A DNA stretch of 50,678 bases from an uncultured Cocleimonas sp. (GCF_947495625.1 NZ_CANLZW010000034.1:1-50678), one strand, 5' to 3'. Shown: positions 19,317 through 28,899, counted from the stretch's first letter. Numbers and translations are program-made. Notes: generated by a model from the sequence alone, not told the origin.

Positions 19317-21233
19317 GTGAAGCAATTATTATCCCAAACACAGTGGACAAGTAAAGATTCTGTAGAACTTTATGGCATTAATCGCTGGGGTCTAGATTAT
19401 TTTGATATAGCAGATAATGGGGATGTTGTTGTTAATGCAAACCTTGAAAATGGCGAATCTCATCAAGTCTCTTTAAAGCATATTAGCGAAGGACTCCAAC
19501 AAAGAGGCTTGGATATGCCAATTATGCTTCGATTGGATAATCTAGTCGATAAGCGTATAGATGAATTGAATCTGGGTTTTCAAAAAGCCATCGATGAACT
19601 TGATTATCAGGGAAAATACCAAGGTGTTTTCCCTATCAAAGTAAACCAACAAAGTCAGGTCATCAAAGAAATTGTTAAATATGGTGAAAAGTACGATTAC
19701 GGGCTTGAAGCGGGTAGTAAAGCGGAATTACTAATTGCTATTTCCACCCTTAAAAATCGTAAAAGCCTGATCATTTGCAATGGTTATAAAGACGCTGAAT
19801 TTATTGATCTGGGCTTACAAGCGATCAGACTCGGTTTTAAATGCTTTTTTGTAATGGAGACCCCCAAAGAACTGCAGTTAATTCTTGAAAGAAGCGAGTT
19901 TTGGGGAGTAAATCCATTACTAGGCATGAGGCTTAAACTATCCACAAAAGTGGATGGCCAATGGACAAATGACAGTGGTGATAGAAGTTTATTTGGCTTA
20001 ACAACCAACCAGATCATTAATGTCATTGACGATTTAAAAGCTGTTGGAAAAATAGATTGTCTGAAGCTATTGCATTATCACCTAGGTTCTCAAATACCCA
20101 ATATTAGAAACATAAGAGATGGTATCCGTGAAGCAACTCGTTACTACATCAACATGGTTGATGAAGGTGTAAAACTTGAATATATAGACCTTGGTGGTGG
20201 CCTAGCCGTTGATTATGACGGTACTGGTAACGGTGATTTTAGTAGAAACTATAGTGTTGAAGAATACTGTATCGACATCATTGAAGGACTAAAAGAGTCT
20301 CTAGACCGGTTTGAAATCCCTCACCCTATTGTTATTACCGAATCAGGCAGAGCAACAGTAGCTCCTATGTCTGTGTTGCTATTCAATATCATCGATGTAA
20401 ATACGTTTGAGCCCCAAGAAGTCAAAATAGAATCAGAAGATCACCATGAATCTATTACATCATTACTAGAAACTATTGAAGGTATTGACTTAAAGAATTT
20501 ACAGGAAAGCTATAATGATGCGCTCTACTATAGAGATCAAACGCAAGAAGCTTTTCGTCGTGGATTAATCACACTGAGAGAACGCGCTATTGGAGAAAAC
20601 CTATACCTCTCCATCCTACAAAAAGTATTATCGCTAGTTCCACAATTAAAATACCCATCAGATGACTTGCAAACGTTAGATTACAAACTTGCAGATATTT
20701 ACTATGGGAACTTCAGTGTATTTCAGTCTTTACCTGATGCCTGGGCTATCGGACAAATTTTCCCGGTCATCCCTATCCATCGCTTAGATACAAAACCTAC
20801 GAGACAAGCCGTCATTGCCGATTTAACTTGTGATTGTGATGGCAAATTAGATAATTTTTGTGGCATGGGTAGCAATGAAAAGACACTACCCCTGCATCAC
20901 AAAGAGCCGTCTGAGGAATATATATTAGGCGTTTTTCTGGTAGGCGCTTATCAAGAAACATTAGGTGACTTACATAATCTATTTGGTGATACCAATGTGG
21001 CCAGTGTAAGAATTGTTGAAAACGGAATAATTGAATACGTCAATGAGATTGAAGGCGACAGTATTTCTGATGTTTTAAGCTACGTTGAATACGAGCCACA
21101 AGACTTATATAAAAGTTTTCGATCTACCGCAGAACTCGCCGTTAGCGAAAACCGAATTAGCATCCAGGAAAGACAGACAATGCTGAAATTATTCAAAGAA
21201 AGTCTGACCGGGTATACCTATTTTGAACAATAA
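19317..21233 (+). CDS. speA: biosynthetic arginine decarboxylase
   Basis: SpeA decarboxylates arginine to agmatine, using PLP. The 638-residue length fits the large biosynthetic SpeA family. PLP lysine K108 lies in GVFPIKVNQQ. HYHLGSQIPNI, YIDLGGGLAVDYDG and VITESGRA are barrel motifs. A C-terminal helical region follows the cofactor-site motif LTCDCDGK. The start is a GTG at 19317; an ATG two bases earlier is followed directly by a stop in its own frame. It is the last gene of the operon, so gene order runs opposite to pathway order. Confidence 0.96.
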   Translation: MKQLLSQTQWTSKDSVELYGINRWGLDYFDIADNGDVVVNANLENGESHQVSLKHISEGLQQRGLDMPIMLRLDNLVDKRIDELNLGFQKAIDELDYQGKYQGVFPIKVNQQSQVIKEIVKYGEKYDYGLEAGSKAELLIAISTLKNRKSLIICNGYKDAEFIDLGLQAIRLGFKCFFVMETPKELQLILERSEFWGVNPLLGMRLKLSTKVDGQWTNDSGDRSLFGLTTNQIINVIDDLKAVGKIDCLKLLHYHLGSQIPNIRNIRDGIREATRYYINMVDEGVKLEYIDLGGGLAVDYDGTGNGDFSRNYSVEEYCIDIIEGLKESLDRFEIPHPIVITESGRATVAPMSVLLFNIIDVNTFEPQEVKIESEDHHESITSLLETIEGIDLKNLQESYNDALYYRDQTQEAFRRGLITLRERAIGENLYLSILQKVLSLVPQLKYPSDDLQTLDYKLADIYYGNFSVFQSLPDAWAIGQIFPVIPIHRLDTKPTRQAVIADLTCDCDGKLDNFCGMGSNEKTLPLHHKEPSEEYILGVFLVGAYQETLGDLHNLFGDTNVASVRIVENGIIEYVNEIEGDSISDVLSYVEYEPQDLYKSFRSTAELAVSENRISIQERQTMLKLFKESLTGYTYFEQ

Positions 21234-21330
21234 AGTTAAGCAGCTATCCCAGTAAATTAATTTAAATCTGAGTAACTGCTTATCATGCTCTTATAGATAA
21301 CTATAATCATTGCTGCTTTAAATAAATATT

Positions 21331-21359
21331 GTCACCCCCCTACTTTCAGGCACTTTTTT
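21331..21359 (+). repeat. dispersed 3'-end repeat, copy 3
   Basis: GTCACCCCCCTACTTTC then AGGCACTTTTTT, in the same orientation as speA and 97 bases after its stop. It is a close match to the consensus. Confidence 0.85.
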
Positions 21360-21527
21360 GATACTGACAATTAATACAAAGACTAAATAATTCAGACTGT
21401 TTAATAGAGGAGGCAACGGTTTATTAATATACTGATTCGGTATAGTATAAAAATAGTCCTACCCCTAGCTGTTTTTACTATCAAACTTCCACTATTAAAA
21501 ATTGTTAGAATACTTTAACTTTAAAAT

Positions 21528-21550
21528 AAGTGCCTAAAAGTCCGGGGGTG
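21528..21550 (-). repeat. dispersed 3'-end repeat, copy 4 (inverted partner of copy 3)
   Basis: The plus strand reads AAGTGCCTAAAAG then TCCGGGGGTG, a copy in the reverse orientation with two changed bases in the G-run. It lies 64 bases before the next gene and faces copy 3. Confidence 0.7.
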
Positions 21551-21614
21551 CCATTCATGTCAACTAAGTTATCAACGTCTTCTGCTGAATAGAGAAAACT
21601 ATACAGAAATAACA

Positions 21615-21995
21615 ATGCAAATTTATTTATTATGGTCAGCAGTCTTGGTAAGTATCATTACTTTTATCATTCATACCTTTGTTGGTGGCCCTCGTGTGGC
21701 GAAACCATTACTTGAAAGTAAAGAATTACCGATAGCATCAAAATGGCTTAATTATTACACATGGCATATAACAACCATCTTCACTTTATTGATGGGTGGC
21801 GGATACGGCTATGTTGCATTAAACCCTGACAAACCTGAACTAGTCGTTTTTTTAACTCTACTTACAGGTGCATTTTCTATACTAAGTGCAAGTGTTGCGA
21901 TTAAAGGAAAAATTAATCCCTTTCGATTTCCTTCCACCTCTCTTTTTGCTGTGGTTTGTTTATTAGGGTTAGCGAGTTTAGTCGTCACTTCATAA
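21615..21995 (+). CDS. small integral membrane protein of unknown function
   Basis: The 126-residue product has four hydrophobic segments at about residues 3-23, 47-68, 78-97 and 106-124, so it is probably a four-helix inner-membrane protein. I do not recognise the family. A Gly-rich MGGGYGY lies at the end of the second helix. It stands alone after the repeat-rich gap and before an acyltransferase gene on the same strand, 219 bases away. The composition and steady codon use suggest a real gene. Confidence 0.65.
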   Translation: MQIYLLWSAVLVSIITFIIHTFVGGPRVAKPLLESKELPIASKWLNYYTWHITTIFTLLMGGGYGYVALNPDKPELVVFLTLLTGAFSILSASVAIKGKINPFRFPSTSLFAVVCLLGLASLVVTS

Positions 21996-22214
21996 CAAAG
22001 ACATTTACAATCAAGTTTCATTTCCGAACCTATCATTTTTAGATTGCGATAAAACAAAGGAATAGCAGTAGTAAAAATACAATCGAAAAGTCAGCAAGAG
22101 ACTTGGTATGGGTACTGTGTTTATAATCAATCCGAGTTTTAAGTATTACGCCACAAAATGACTGCACTTTTTTTCAACAACTAAATAACAACAAATAGAT
22201 AACAAGGAATCCGA

Positions 22215-22781
22215 ATGCTTAAATCTTTCGCCAAAACAATGTTGAAACTCATTGGCTGGAAACTTGATATTGTTTTGCCTAAAGAAAAGAAATTCGTTCT
22301 GATAGGTGCTCCGCATACCAGTAACTGGGACTTTCCACTCGCTCTTCTCACCTTCTGGACACTCGATTTAAAAATCCACTGGGTCGCCAAAATACAGATG
22401 TTCTGGGGACCTTTGTATTATTTGTTTACTGCGCTAGGCGGCATACCCGTTGATAGAAAAAGCTCAACGGGTTTCATTGATCAGATAACGAAAAGATTCG
22501 AAGAATCCGATGAAATGGTGCTCACTATTTCCCCTGAGGGAACCCGTTCAAGAACGGATCACTGGAAAAGTGGTTTTTATCATATTGCCCAATCAGCCAA
22601 TGTGCCGATTTGTATGGCTTATATCGATTACAGTAAGCGCACCATGGGATTTACTCAGGTTTTGTATCCAAGTGGCGACATAGATGCTGATATGGAAATT
22701 ATCGCTAAGTTCTATGAAGGCATAAAAGGTAAACGACCACAGAATCAGGGACCTGTTCTAATTCAAAAGAAGCAGACGTAG
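22215..22781 (+). CDS. PlsC-like glycerophospholipid acyltransferase
   Basis: This 188-residue protein belongs to the lysophospholipid acyltransferase family, which transfers acyl chains to glycerol phosphates or related lipids. The catalytic HX4D motif is H34-D39 in PHTSNWD, and the substrate motif is ISPEGTRS near residue 107. It is shorter than PlsC and lacks a clear N-terminal anchor. An AAGGAAT ribosome site precedes the ATG. The exact acyl acceptor cannot be told from sequence. Repeat copy 5 lies 13 bases after its stop. Confidence 0.85.
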   Translation: MLKSFAKTMLKLIGWKLDIVLPKEKKFVLIGAPHTSNWDFPLALLTFWTLDLKIHWVAKIQMFWGPLYYLFTALGGIPVDRKSSTGFIDQITKRFEESDEMVLTISPEGTRSRTDHWKSGFYHIAQSANVPICMAYIDYSKRTMGFTQVLYPSGDIDADMEIIAKFYEGIKGKRPQNQGPVLIQKKQT

Positions 22782-22784
22782 AAG

Positions 22785-22823
22785 TAAAAGTGAGTTCACC
22801 CCCCTACTTTTATCCGGTTTTTC
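22785..22823 (+). repeat. dispersed 3'-end repeat, copy 5, with local stem
   Basis: TTCACCCCCCTACTTTTA then a TTTTT tract starts 13 bases after the acyltransferase stop; GGCAC is replaced by TCCGG. TAAAAGT (22785-22791) and ACTTTTA (22806-22812) form a 7-bp stem across the C-run. Confidence 0.75.
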
Positions 22824-22877
22824 GTTTGGTGTTTTTAACATTAAACTCGATGATATGTTTTTAGCATTAGCCACTTT

Positions 22878-23843
22878 TTATTCGCTTAATAAATAGGACT
22901 GAATTAGATCCCAGCTAGATTCACCTTCCAACTTAATTACTTTATCTCTCATCCCTAACCAACCTTGTAATCCGCCACTATGCACCATTGTAATGGATGT
23001 GCCTTTTTCAAATTGACCATCAGTTAGCTGTTCGACTAGCCGCCTGCACATTTTGCTAGTGTAAATGGGATCTAGCAAGATTCCTGTTTGTTCTAACCAG
23101 TCTAGAATAAACTCGAGATGTGTTTCATCAAACTTGGCGTATCCGCCATAATCTGCCTGTTCTATCGAATACTCATTGGCTTGTATCTCTTCCTTATTAA
23201 TGAAAGATGAAATCCGCTGCTCAAGAGACTGATCTTTTAAAACGGCATAAGAAATGGCTTGCTGAGTTTCTTCAAGCCCACAAACCAAACCCGCAAAACT
23301 CGCACCTGTTCCACTGGCTATGGTAAAAATATCACTTCTATGCTGTGCATTAATATCTTTGGTTAATGTTGCACAGCCCGCTATCGCCAACTGGCTACTG
23401 CCACCTTCAGGAATTATTAAAGCGAGTGGATAACGCTTCTGGAGTTCGGCTAAATAGTTTTCACCATGTCTTAGCTGGTATTCTTTTCGGGTGACAAACT
23501 CCAGCGCCATACCGGCGTTACGCGCCGCAGTTAACGTTGGATTGCTTGCATATTCTTGCTCACCACGAATAATTCCAACACTTTGAAGCCCATAATCTTT
23601 CGCCATTAATGCCAGCGCATGAATATGATTAGAAAAAGCACCTCCGAAGCTAACTAGCTGTTTTATATCATTGGCTATAGCGTATTCGAAATGTGGTTTT
23701 AACTTGTAAAATTTATTACCACTGGCCAAAGGATGTATTCGGTCAGCGCGTGCCATAAACAGCTTCACGCCTGACTTCTTCGCAGCTGCTATCTCAACAC
23801 TTTCAATATTTAAATTTTGTGGTTGCATATACCTATTGATCAT
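22878..23843 (-). CDS. PLP-dependent D-cysteine desulfhydrase/ACC deaminase-family protein
   Basis: This fold-type II PLP enzyme of 321 residues belongs to the group containing D-cysteine desulfhydrase and 1-aminocyclopropane-1-carboxylate deaminase. The PLP lysine is K44 in ASGNKFYKLK. SFGGAFSNHIHALA and the phosphate loop ASGTGASFAG are present, with MVHSGGLQGWLG near the end. D-cysteine desulfhydrase is the more usual activity in gammaproteobacteria but cannot be proven here. An AATAGG site before a second ATG at 23828 could give a start five residues shorter. It is divergent from the cytochrome gene. Confidence 0.87.
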   Translation of the reverse strand: MINRYMQPQNLNIESVEIAAAKKSGVKLFMARADRIHPLASGNKFYKLKPHFEYAIANDIKQLVSFGGAFSNHIHALALMAKDYGLQSVGIIRGEQEYASNPTLTAARNAGMALEFVTRKEYQLRHGENYLAELQKRYPLALIIPEGGSSQLAIAGCATLTKDINAQHRSDIFTIASGTGASFAGLVCGLEETQQAISYAVLKDQSLEQRISSFINKEEIQANEYSIEQADYGGYAKFDETHLEFILDWLEQTGILLDPIYTSKMCRRLVEQLTDGQFEKGTSITMVHSGGLQGWLGMRDKVIKLEGESSWDLIQSYLLSE

Positions 23844-24013
23844 AAGTATTTTTCATGACCAAGTCCTTATAAAGATTATGTAATTTGACAGAACGGTTAA
23901 TTAGGGTATTTTAATCCTTGATACACAATAATAAAAAATACATTTACAAAGATGTAAGTTATAAAATAATTTAAACCAATATACGAAATATTTCAGGAAC
24001 AGGAGACTGCTTT

Positions 24014-24340
24014 ATGCAAAGAACAACGTTAATAAAAGCTTCACTTTTAAGCACATGCGTTTTATTTTCAGCGGCGACTATAGCTGATGATGAAGCTGGA
24101 AAGAAAACATACGACGACGCCTGTAAGGTTTGCCATGAAGCAGGTATCGCAGGATCACCTAAATTTGGAGATGCTGAAGCCTGGGCACCGCGTATTGCTA
24201 CAGGTTTGGAGGCACTATATACAACATCGCTGAATGGTAAAGGAGCGATGCCTGCTAAAGGCGGCCGTGCTGATATTTCGGATGAAAATGTAAAAGCAGC
24301 GGTTGATTATATGGTTAAAAACGCTTCTCCAAAACTATAA
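24014..24340 (+). CDS. c5-type monohaem cytochrome c
   Basis: This periplasmic electron carrier of 108 residues has a signal peptide to about residue 24 (ATIA-DD). It has a single haem site CKVCH (C37, C40, H41). The probable distal ligand is M79 in GAMPAKGG, the motif typical of cytochrome c5. An AACAGGAG ribosome site precedes the ATG. It stands alone, between a divergent PLP enzyme and rpe. A good hairpin terminator follows. Its redox partner is unknown. Confidence 0.92.
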   Translation: MQRTTLIKASLLSTCVLFSAATIADDEAGKKTYDDACKVCHEAGIAGSPKFGDAEAWAPRIATGLEALYTTSLNGKGAMPAKGGRADISDENVKAAVDYMVKNASPKL

Positions 24341-24380
24341 CCATTCTTAATACGAATAGATAATAACAAGTTAAAAACAG

Positions 24381-24408
24381 AAAGGCGGCATTTTTTGCTG
24401 CCTTTTTT
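24381..24408 (+). terminator. rho-independent terminator after cytochrome c
   Basis: AAAGGCGGCA pairs with TGCTGCCTTT (one G-T pair) around a short T loop, and the 3' arm runs into a six-T tract. It lies 40 bases after the cytochrome stop. Confidence 0.8.
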
Positions 24409-24583
24409 AATGCTTATTAAACTTAGCATTAGATAAGCTTTGCATTAGATCGGAATAATATTTTTGTATTCCTATTTGTATCCCTAAAGGCAAATACACA
24501 GCTTAAAATATTTGATGTAGAGTCATGCAAATAAACAATACTCGCACCGCTACGTATACAACACAAACATAAGGAATTATTCT

Positions 24584-25282
24584 ATGGCACGTCAAACAGA
24601 CCTCATTGCACCTTCAATCCTTTCTGCTGATTTTGCTCGTTTGGGTGAAGAAGTCGATAACGTCATAAAGTCAGGTGCGGATGTTGTGCATTTTGATGTA
24701 ATGGATAATCACTACGTGCCTAATCTCACCATCGGTCCTTTGGTTTGTGATGCCTTACGTAAACACGGTGTGACTGCTGAAATTGATGTACATCTTATGG
24801 TTAAGCCAGTGGATAGAATCATTCCTGATTTTGCAGAAGCAGGTGCCAGCTATATTTCTTTTCATCCAGAAGCATCAGAGCACGTCGATCGTACCCTGCA
24901 AATGATTCGTGAATTAGGTTGTAAAGCAGGTTTAGTGTTCAATCCTGCAACGTCTTTAGATGTTCTGGAATACGTGATGGATAAAGTCGATCTGATTTTA
25001 TTGATGTCAGTAAACCCGGGCTTTGGTGGTCAAAGCTTTATTCATTCAACGCTGACTAAGCTTAAGCAATGCAGAAAATTAATTGACGATTCTGGTTACG
25101 ATATCCGTCTTGAAGTGGATGGTGGTGTTAAAGACAACAACATCAAAGAAATCAAAGAAGCCGGTGCGGACATGTTCGTCGCGGGTTCTGCGATCTTCGG
25201 TGCAGCTAATCCGGATGATGCCAATGATTATGAAACAATCTGTGGCAAGTTCCGCGAGCAATTAGCTGCAGCTAAGGTTTAA
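24584..25282 (+). CDS. rpe: ribulose-phosphate 3-epimerase
   Basis: Rpe interconverts ribulose 5-phosphate and xylulose 5-phosphate in the pentose phosphate pathway. The 232-residue barrel protein has the expected [16 protein letters not shown] opening, [27 protein letters not shown] and [11 protein letters not shown]. An AAGGAAT ribosome site precedes the ATG. It is followed by gph and trpE on the same strand, a linkage common in gammaproteobacteria. Repeat copy 6 separates it from gph. Confidence 0.97.
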   Translation: MARQTDLIAPSILSADFARLGEEVDNVIKSGADVVHFDVMDNHYVPNLTIGPLVCDALRKHGVTAEIDVHLMVKPVDRIIPDFAEAGASYISFHPEASEHVDRTLQMIRELGCKAGLVFNPATSLDVLEYVMDKVDLILLMSVNPGFGGQSFIHSTLTKLKQCRKLIDDSGYDIRLEVDGGVKDNNIKEIKEAGADMFVAGSAIFGAANPDDANDYETICGKFREQLAAAKV

Positions 25283-25305
25283 ACGCCTCAATGATAGTCT
25301 TTTAA

Positions 25306-25357
25306 GTCACCCCCCTACTTTTAGCCACTTTTTATCTAAACAGATTAAAAGTGGCTA
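25306..25357 (+). repeat. dispersed 3'-end repeat, copy 6, with inverted 3' half
   Basis: GTCACCCCCCTACTTTTA then GCCACTTTTTA begins 23 bases after the rpe stop. Its 3' half is mirrored: TAGCCACTTTT (25322-25332) pairs perfectly with AAAAGTGGCTA (25347-25357), giving an 11-bp stem. Confidence 0.85.
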
Positions 25358-25411
25358 CATTAAACATTAGCAATCATTAGCCAATATTTGTAAACACTAG
25401 CGAGTTTCACT

Positions 25412-26092
25412 ATGAGTAAAACATTTTCACCTGAATTAATCATGATTGATGTTGATGGTACATTGGTAGATTCAGTGCCAGACCTCTCATGGTGTCTCGA
25501 TGAAACGTTAAAAAAAGTAGGACTTCCACCACGCGGTGAAGCGGCGGCACGTAAATGGGTGGGTAATGGTGTTATCCGAATCGTCGAACGCGGTATCGCT
25601 AATGATTTAGATGCGCCACACGATGAAGCTATCTTCAAAGATGCTATGCCCATTTTCAGAGAACTTTACGCAGAAAACACATCAAAACGCAGCAAGCTCT
25701 ATCCTGGAGTACGTGAAGGTGTCGATTACCTAAAATCTACCGGTATCAAAATCGGTTGTATCACTAATAAGGATGAACAATTCACTCACCCTATTTTAAA
25801 GGACTTAGGATTGTGGAATGATTTTGAAATTGTTATCAGTGGCGATACTCTGGAAAAGAAAAAACCTGATCCACTCCCGCTATTACATGGTGCAAAAATG
25901 CTTGGGGTTAAACCAGAAAACTCTTTGATGTTAGGTGATTCGACATCAGACGTAAAAGCGGCTCGCGCTGCCGGTTTTGAGATTATCTGCATGTCTTATG
26001 GTTATAACCATGGCGATGATATTCGGGATTCGAACCCTGATGCGGTGATTGACTCGATGACGGAGTTACGCGACATGATAAAACCTCGGTAA
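25412..26092 (+). CDS. gph: phosphoglycolate phosphatase (HAD family)
   Basis: Gph hydrolyses 2-phosphoglycolate, a product of DNA repair and oxygenase side reactions. The 226-residue protein has the HAD motifs: nucleophile and acid D13 and D15 in IDVDGTLVD, motif II ITNKDEQ, and K plus DSTSD in the C-terminal third (MLGDSTSDVKAARAAG). It lies between rpe and trpE, which supports the specific call over a generic HAD phosphatase. A hairpin follows the stop codon. Confidence 0.93.
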   Translation: MSKTFSPELIMIDVDGTLVDSVPDLSWCLDETLKKVGLPPRGEAAARKWVGNGVIRIVERGIANDLDAPHDEAIFKDAMPIFRELYAENTSKRSKLYPGVREGVDYLKSTGIKIGCITNKDEQFTHPILKDLGLWNDFEIVISGDTLEKKKPDPLPLLHGAKMLGVKPENSLMLGDSTSDVKAARAAGFEIICMSYGYNHGDDIRDSNPDAVIDSMTELRDMIKPR

Positions 26093-26143
26093 TCCAGCCT
26101 ACTCTGGTCTGAAACTCATCACTACGTTTACTATCTTTTCACT

Positions 26144-26170
26144 CAGCCAATCCTTTGGCTGTTTACTACT
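26144..26170 (+). terminator. probable terminator after gph
   Basis: CAGCCAA (26144-26150) and TTGGCTG (26155-26161) form a perfect 7-bp stem with a 4-base loop, followed by TTTACTACTT. The T-tract is imperfect, so this is a moderate call. Confidence 0.55.
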
Positions 26171-26199
26171 TGCTGATTGATTAAAAAGCGAGTTAAAAT
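26170..26199 (+). promoter_or_regulatory. candidate sigma-70 promoter for the trp leader and trpE
   Basis: TTGCTG (26170-26175) and TAAAAT (26194-26199) are separated by 18 bases. Transcription from it would begin at about 26205-26207, almost on the ATG of the leader peptide. Confidence 0.45.
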
Positions 26200-26206
26200 A
26201 CCCCCC

Positions 26207-26248
26207 ATGTTAAATACCTCTATAAATCGTCACTGGCTTTGGATATAG
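26207..26248 (+). CDS. trpL: probable trp leader peptide
   Basis: A 13-codon frame encodes MLNTSINRHWLWI, with two Trp codons close to its stop, 85 bases before trpE. Trp-rich short peptides in this position are the classical sensor of trp attenuation: ribosome stalling at Trp codons controls folding of the leader RNA. No good ribosome site precedes it, and the best promoter would start the RNA within a few bases of its ATG, so it may be translated as a leaderless message. A stem (GTCTTTT with AAAAGAC, 26250-26267) follows, competing with AGCGT/ACGCT. A clean terminator with a long T-run is not seen. Confidence 0.55.
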   Translation: MLNTSINRHWLWI

Positions 26249-26333
26249 CGTCTTTTGAAAAAAAGACAGTTGTACGCTTATTTATTCGTAATAAATTAAT
26301 ACCAATGCACATACATTTATATCAGGTTTAACC

Positions 26334-27821
26334 ATGAACAAATCACAATTCGAAGCTTACCTTTCTGAAGGTTACAATCGCGTACCTCTAGTTCGCGAAA
26401 TACTCGCTGATCTAGACACCCCTTTAAGTACCTACCTCAAACTCGCCAATGGCCCGTATTCTTATTTATTTGAATCCGTCCAAGGTGGAGAGAAATGGGG
26501 TCGTTATTCAATTATTGGCCTACCCGCCAAAACGATTATTAAAGTCACGGATAGAGATGTTGACGTTATCACCGATGGTGAAACCGTTTCCTCTGAAACT
26601 GTCAGTGATCCTCTAGAATGGATTGAAAACTACAAAGACAGCATCAAAGTCCCTGAAATCGAAGGCATGCCGCGTTTTAATGGTGGCTTAGTCGGTTACT
26701 TTGGCTATGAAACGATTCGTTATATAGAGCCAAAACTATCAGGTGTGGAAGCAGAATCAAAACCTGATCCGATTGATACGCCCGATATACTACTGATGCT
26801 TTCAGAAGAAGTAGTCATCTTCGATAACCTGAATGGCATTCTTTCGGTAATCGTACATGCCAGTGATGGAGAGTACGAAGAGGCAGAAAGTCGACTCGAT
26901 TACTTAAGCAATAAACTGCAAGAACCACTGACTTTATACAATCCGGTAAGTAATCCCAAGACCATTACCGAAGATGATTTTGTCTCTGGTTTCACCAAAG
27001 AAGGTTTTGAAGAAGCCGTTGAGAAAACACGTGAATACATCAAAGCCGGCGATGCCATGCAAGTGGTGCTTTCACAACGTCTGAGTATTCCCTTTGAAGC
27101 GCCACCAATAGATTTATATCGTTCCTTACGATCGTTCAATCCATCCCCTTATATGCACTTTATGAATCTGGATTCTTTTCAGATTGTGGGTTCATCACCC
27201 GAGATTTTAGTACGCCTTGATAATGGTGAAATCACTGTTAGACCGATTGCTGGTACGCGTAAACGCGGCCACGATAAAGTCAAAGATCTGGCTATGGAAA
27301 AAGAATTACTCAATGATCCTAAAGAACTCGCCGAACATTTAATGCTGATTGATTTAGGGCGAAATGATGCGGGCCGAGTAAGTCAGACTGGATCTGTGCG
27401 CCTCACCAATAAAATGGGAATTGAGCGTTATTCTCACGTCATGCATATCGTTTCAAATGTCGTCGGTAAATTATTACCTGACATGTCTGCGATTGACGTG
27501 CTTCGTGCGACATTCCCTGCGGGTACAGTAAGCGGCGCACCTAAAATTCGCGCAATGGAAATCATCGATGAATTAGAACCCGTAAAACGTGGTATTTATT
27601 CGGGTGCTATCGGTTACCTGGCATGGAATGGTAATATGGATACTGCGATTGCAATCCGTACTGGTGTGATTAAAGATGAGACCTTACACATTCAGGCAGG
27701 TGCCGGCATAGTTTATGATTCTGTTCCGGAAATGGAATGGATGGAAACCATGAATAAAGCACGCGCCATTTTCAAAGCAGTCAGCCAGGCAGCTGCTGGT
27801 TTAGACAGACTTCACAAGTAA
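26334..27821 (+). CDS. trpE: anthranilate synthase component I
   Basis: TrpE converts chorismate to anthranilate, using ammonia delivered by TrpG, as the first step of tryptophan synthesis. The 495-residue protein shows the feedback-inhibition site motif LxS as [15 protein letters not shown] near residues 35-50. Catalytic blocks include [43 protein letters not shown] and IRTGVIKD. It is followed 10 bases later by trpG. A probable Trp leader peptide upstream suggests attenuation control. trpD and trpC are not adjacent. Confidence 0.96.
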   Translation: MNKSQFEAYLSEGYNRVPLVREILADLDTPLSTYLKLANGPYSYLFESVQGGEKWGRYSIIGLPAKTIIKVTDRDVDVITDGETVSSETVSDPLEWIENYKDSIKVPEIEGMPRFNGGLVGYFGYETIRYIEPKLSGVEAESKPDPIDTPDILLMLSEEVVIFDNLNGILSVIVHASDGEYEEAESRLDYLSNKLQEPLTLYNPVSNPKTITEDDFVSGFTKEGFEEAVEKTREYIKAGDAMQVVLSQRLSIPFEAPPIDLYRSLRSFNPSPYMHFMNLDSFQIVGSSPEILVRLDNGEITVRPIAGTRKRGHDKVKDLAMEKELLNDPKELAEHLMLIDLGRNDAGRVSQTGSVRLTNKMGIERYSHVMHIVSNVVGKLLPDMSAIDVLRATFPAGTVSGAPKIRAMEIIDELEPVKRGIYSGAIGYLAWNGNMDTAIAIRTGVIKDETLHIQAGAGIVYDSVPEMEWMETMNKARAIFKAVSQAAAGLDRLHK

Positions 27822-27831
27822 GGAGAACGAC

Positions 27832-28410
27832 ATGATTCTAATGATAGATAATTACGACTCCTTTACCTACAACCTGGTGCAATACCTGGGTGAATTAGGC
27901 GCTGAAGTCGTTGTAAAACGTAATGATCAAATCACCATTGAAGACATTGAAGCACTCGCACCAGAAAGAATAATGATTTCTCCCGGTCCTTGTACTCCCA
28001 CAGAAGCCGGTATTTCTCTGGCTGTCATCGAACATTTTAAAGGCAAGCTACCAATTTTTGGCGTGTGTCTAGGCCATCAATCAATCGGTCAGCAATTTGG
28101 CGGCAACATTATTCGCGCCAAAGAAATCATGCACGGCAAAACCTCTGATATTTATCACAAAGGCACGGGCATTTTTAAAGGCCTACCGAATCCATTCAAG
28201 GCGACGCGCTATCACTCTCTGGTTATCGAAAAAGAAACATTACCCGATTCGCTAGAAGTGATTGCATGGACCCAGGATGATAACGGAGAACTTGATGAAA
28301 TCATGGGTGTGCGACATAAAGAACTCGCGATTGAAGGCGTTCAGTTCCATCCAGAATCTATTCTGACGGAAAATGGTCACGATATGTTGCAAAACTTTCT
28401 TAATATGTGA
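27832..28410 (+). CDS. trpG: anthranilate synthase component II (glutamine amidotransferase)
   Basis: This class I glutamine amidotransferase of 192 residues supplies ammonia to TrpE. The catalytic cysteine is C79 in FGVCLGHQS, and the His-Glu pair is in GVQFHPESI. It opens [17 protein letters not shown], typical of TrpG/PabA. Because pabA and trpG are often one shared protein, it may also serve p-aminobenzoate synthesis. An AAGGAG ribosome site lies before its ATG. Confidence 0.95.
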   Translation: MILMIDNYDSFTYNLVQYLGELGAEVVVKRNDQITIEDIEALAPERIMISPGPCTPTEAGISLAVIEHFKGKLPIFGVCLGHQSIGQQFGGNIIRAKEIMHGKTSDIYHKGTGIFKGLPNPFKATRYHSLVIEKETLPDSLEVIAWTQDDNGELDEIMGVRHKELAIEGVQFHPESILTENGHDMLQNFLNM

Positions 28411-28426
28411 TTGATAGATAATTAGA

Positions 28427-28894
28427 ATGTCTGAAACTACCCTATCATCACCGACAAAAATACGATCCCGCCTATTAGCTATTTTTTACGATAGTTTGAT
28501 CGTATTTTTCGCCATCATTATTTCAACTTTAATCATTCAGCAGGTCATCATTAGCTCTGGATTAGTGGCCTTGCAGCAACTACAAATTAGTGAAACTGAA
28601 ACTATTACCACCATCCCAACAGGTAGTCTTACTAACTTGTTCTTAAAAAGCTTATGGCTGATTGTGAGTTTTCTTTATTTTGGTTACTTCTGGACCAAAC
28701 GTGGACAAACGCCCGGAATGCGCGTCTGGAAAATAAAAGTCGTCAATAAACATAATGGACTGATCTCATGGTCTGAATCTTTAGTTCGTTATGTCACTGC
28801 ACTTTTTGGTCTGGGGCTATTGTTAATACCTTTTAATAAACCACGTCAGGCAGTACAGGACATCATGAGCAAAACGACTCTGATTAATATATAA
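28427..28894 (+). CDS. RDD-family membrane protein
   Basis: This 155-residue inner-membrane protein has three hydrophobic helices at about residues 15-45, 68-88 and 120-140. The RDD features are RLLAIFYDSLIV in the first segment and TPGMRVWKIKVVNK after the second. RDD proteins have no single known role; some are linked to ion or osmotic stress. It starts 16 bases after trpG, and a CPBP protease gene follows 5 bases after its stop, so the two may work together. Confidence 0.85.
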   Translation: MSETTLSSPTKIRSRLLAIFYDSLIVFFAIIISTLIIQQVIISSGLVALQQLQISETETITTIPTGSLTNLFLKSLWLIVSFLYFGYFWTKRGQTPGMRVWKIKVVNKHNGLISWSESLVRYVTALFGLGLLLIPFNKPRQAVQDIMSKTTLINI

Positions 28895-28899
28895 ATAAA

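Larger units (their letters stand above)
21234..21614. other. intergenic region after speA, bounded by inverted repeat copies
   Basis: About 380 AT-rich bases without a credible gene. A weak stem (TAAGCAG at 21237-21243, CTGCTTA at 21276-21282) follows speA. Dispersed-repeat copies 3 and 4 then face each other around about 170 bases. This could be a decayed insertion or a long stem-loop. Confidence 0.5.

Noticed and set aside
26025-26050. tRNA-like sequence GGGATTCGAACCC on the plus strand
   Set aside because: It lies inside gph in the correct frame (RDSNPD), and no acceptor stem or other arms of a tRNA surround it on either strand.
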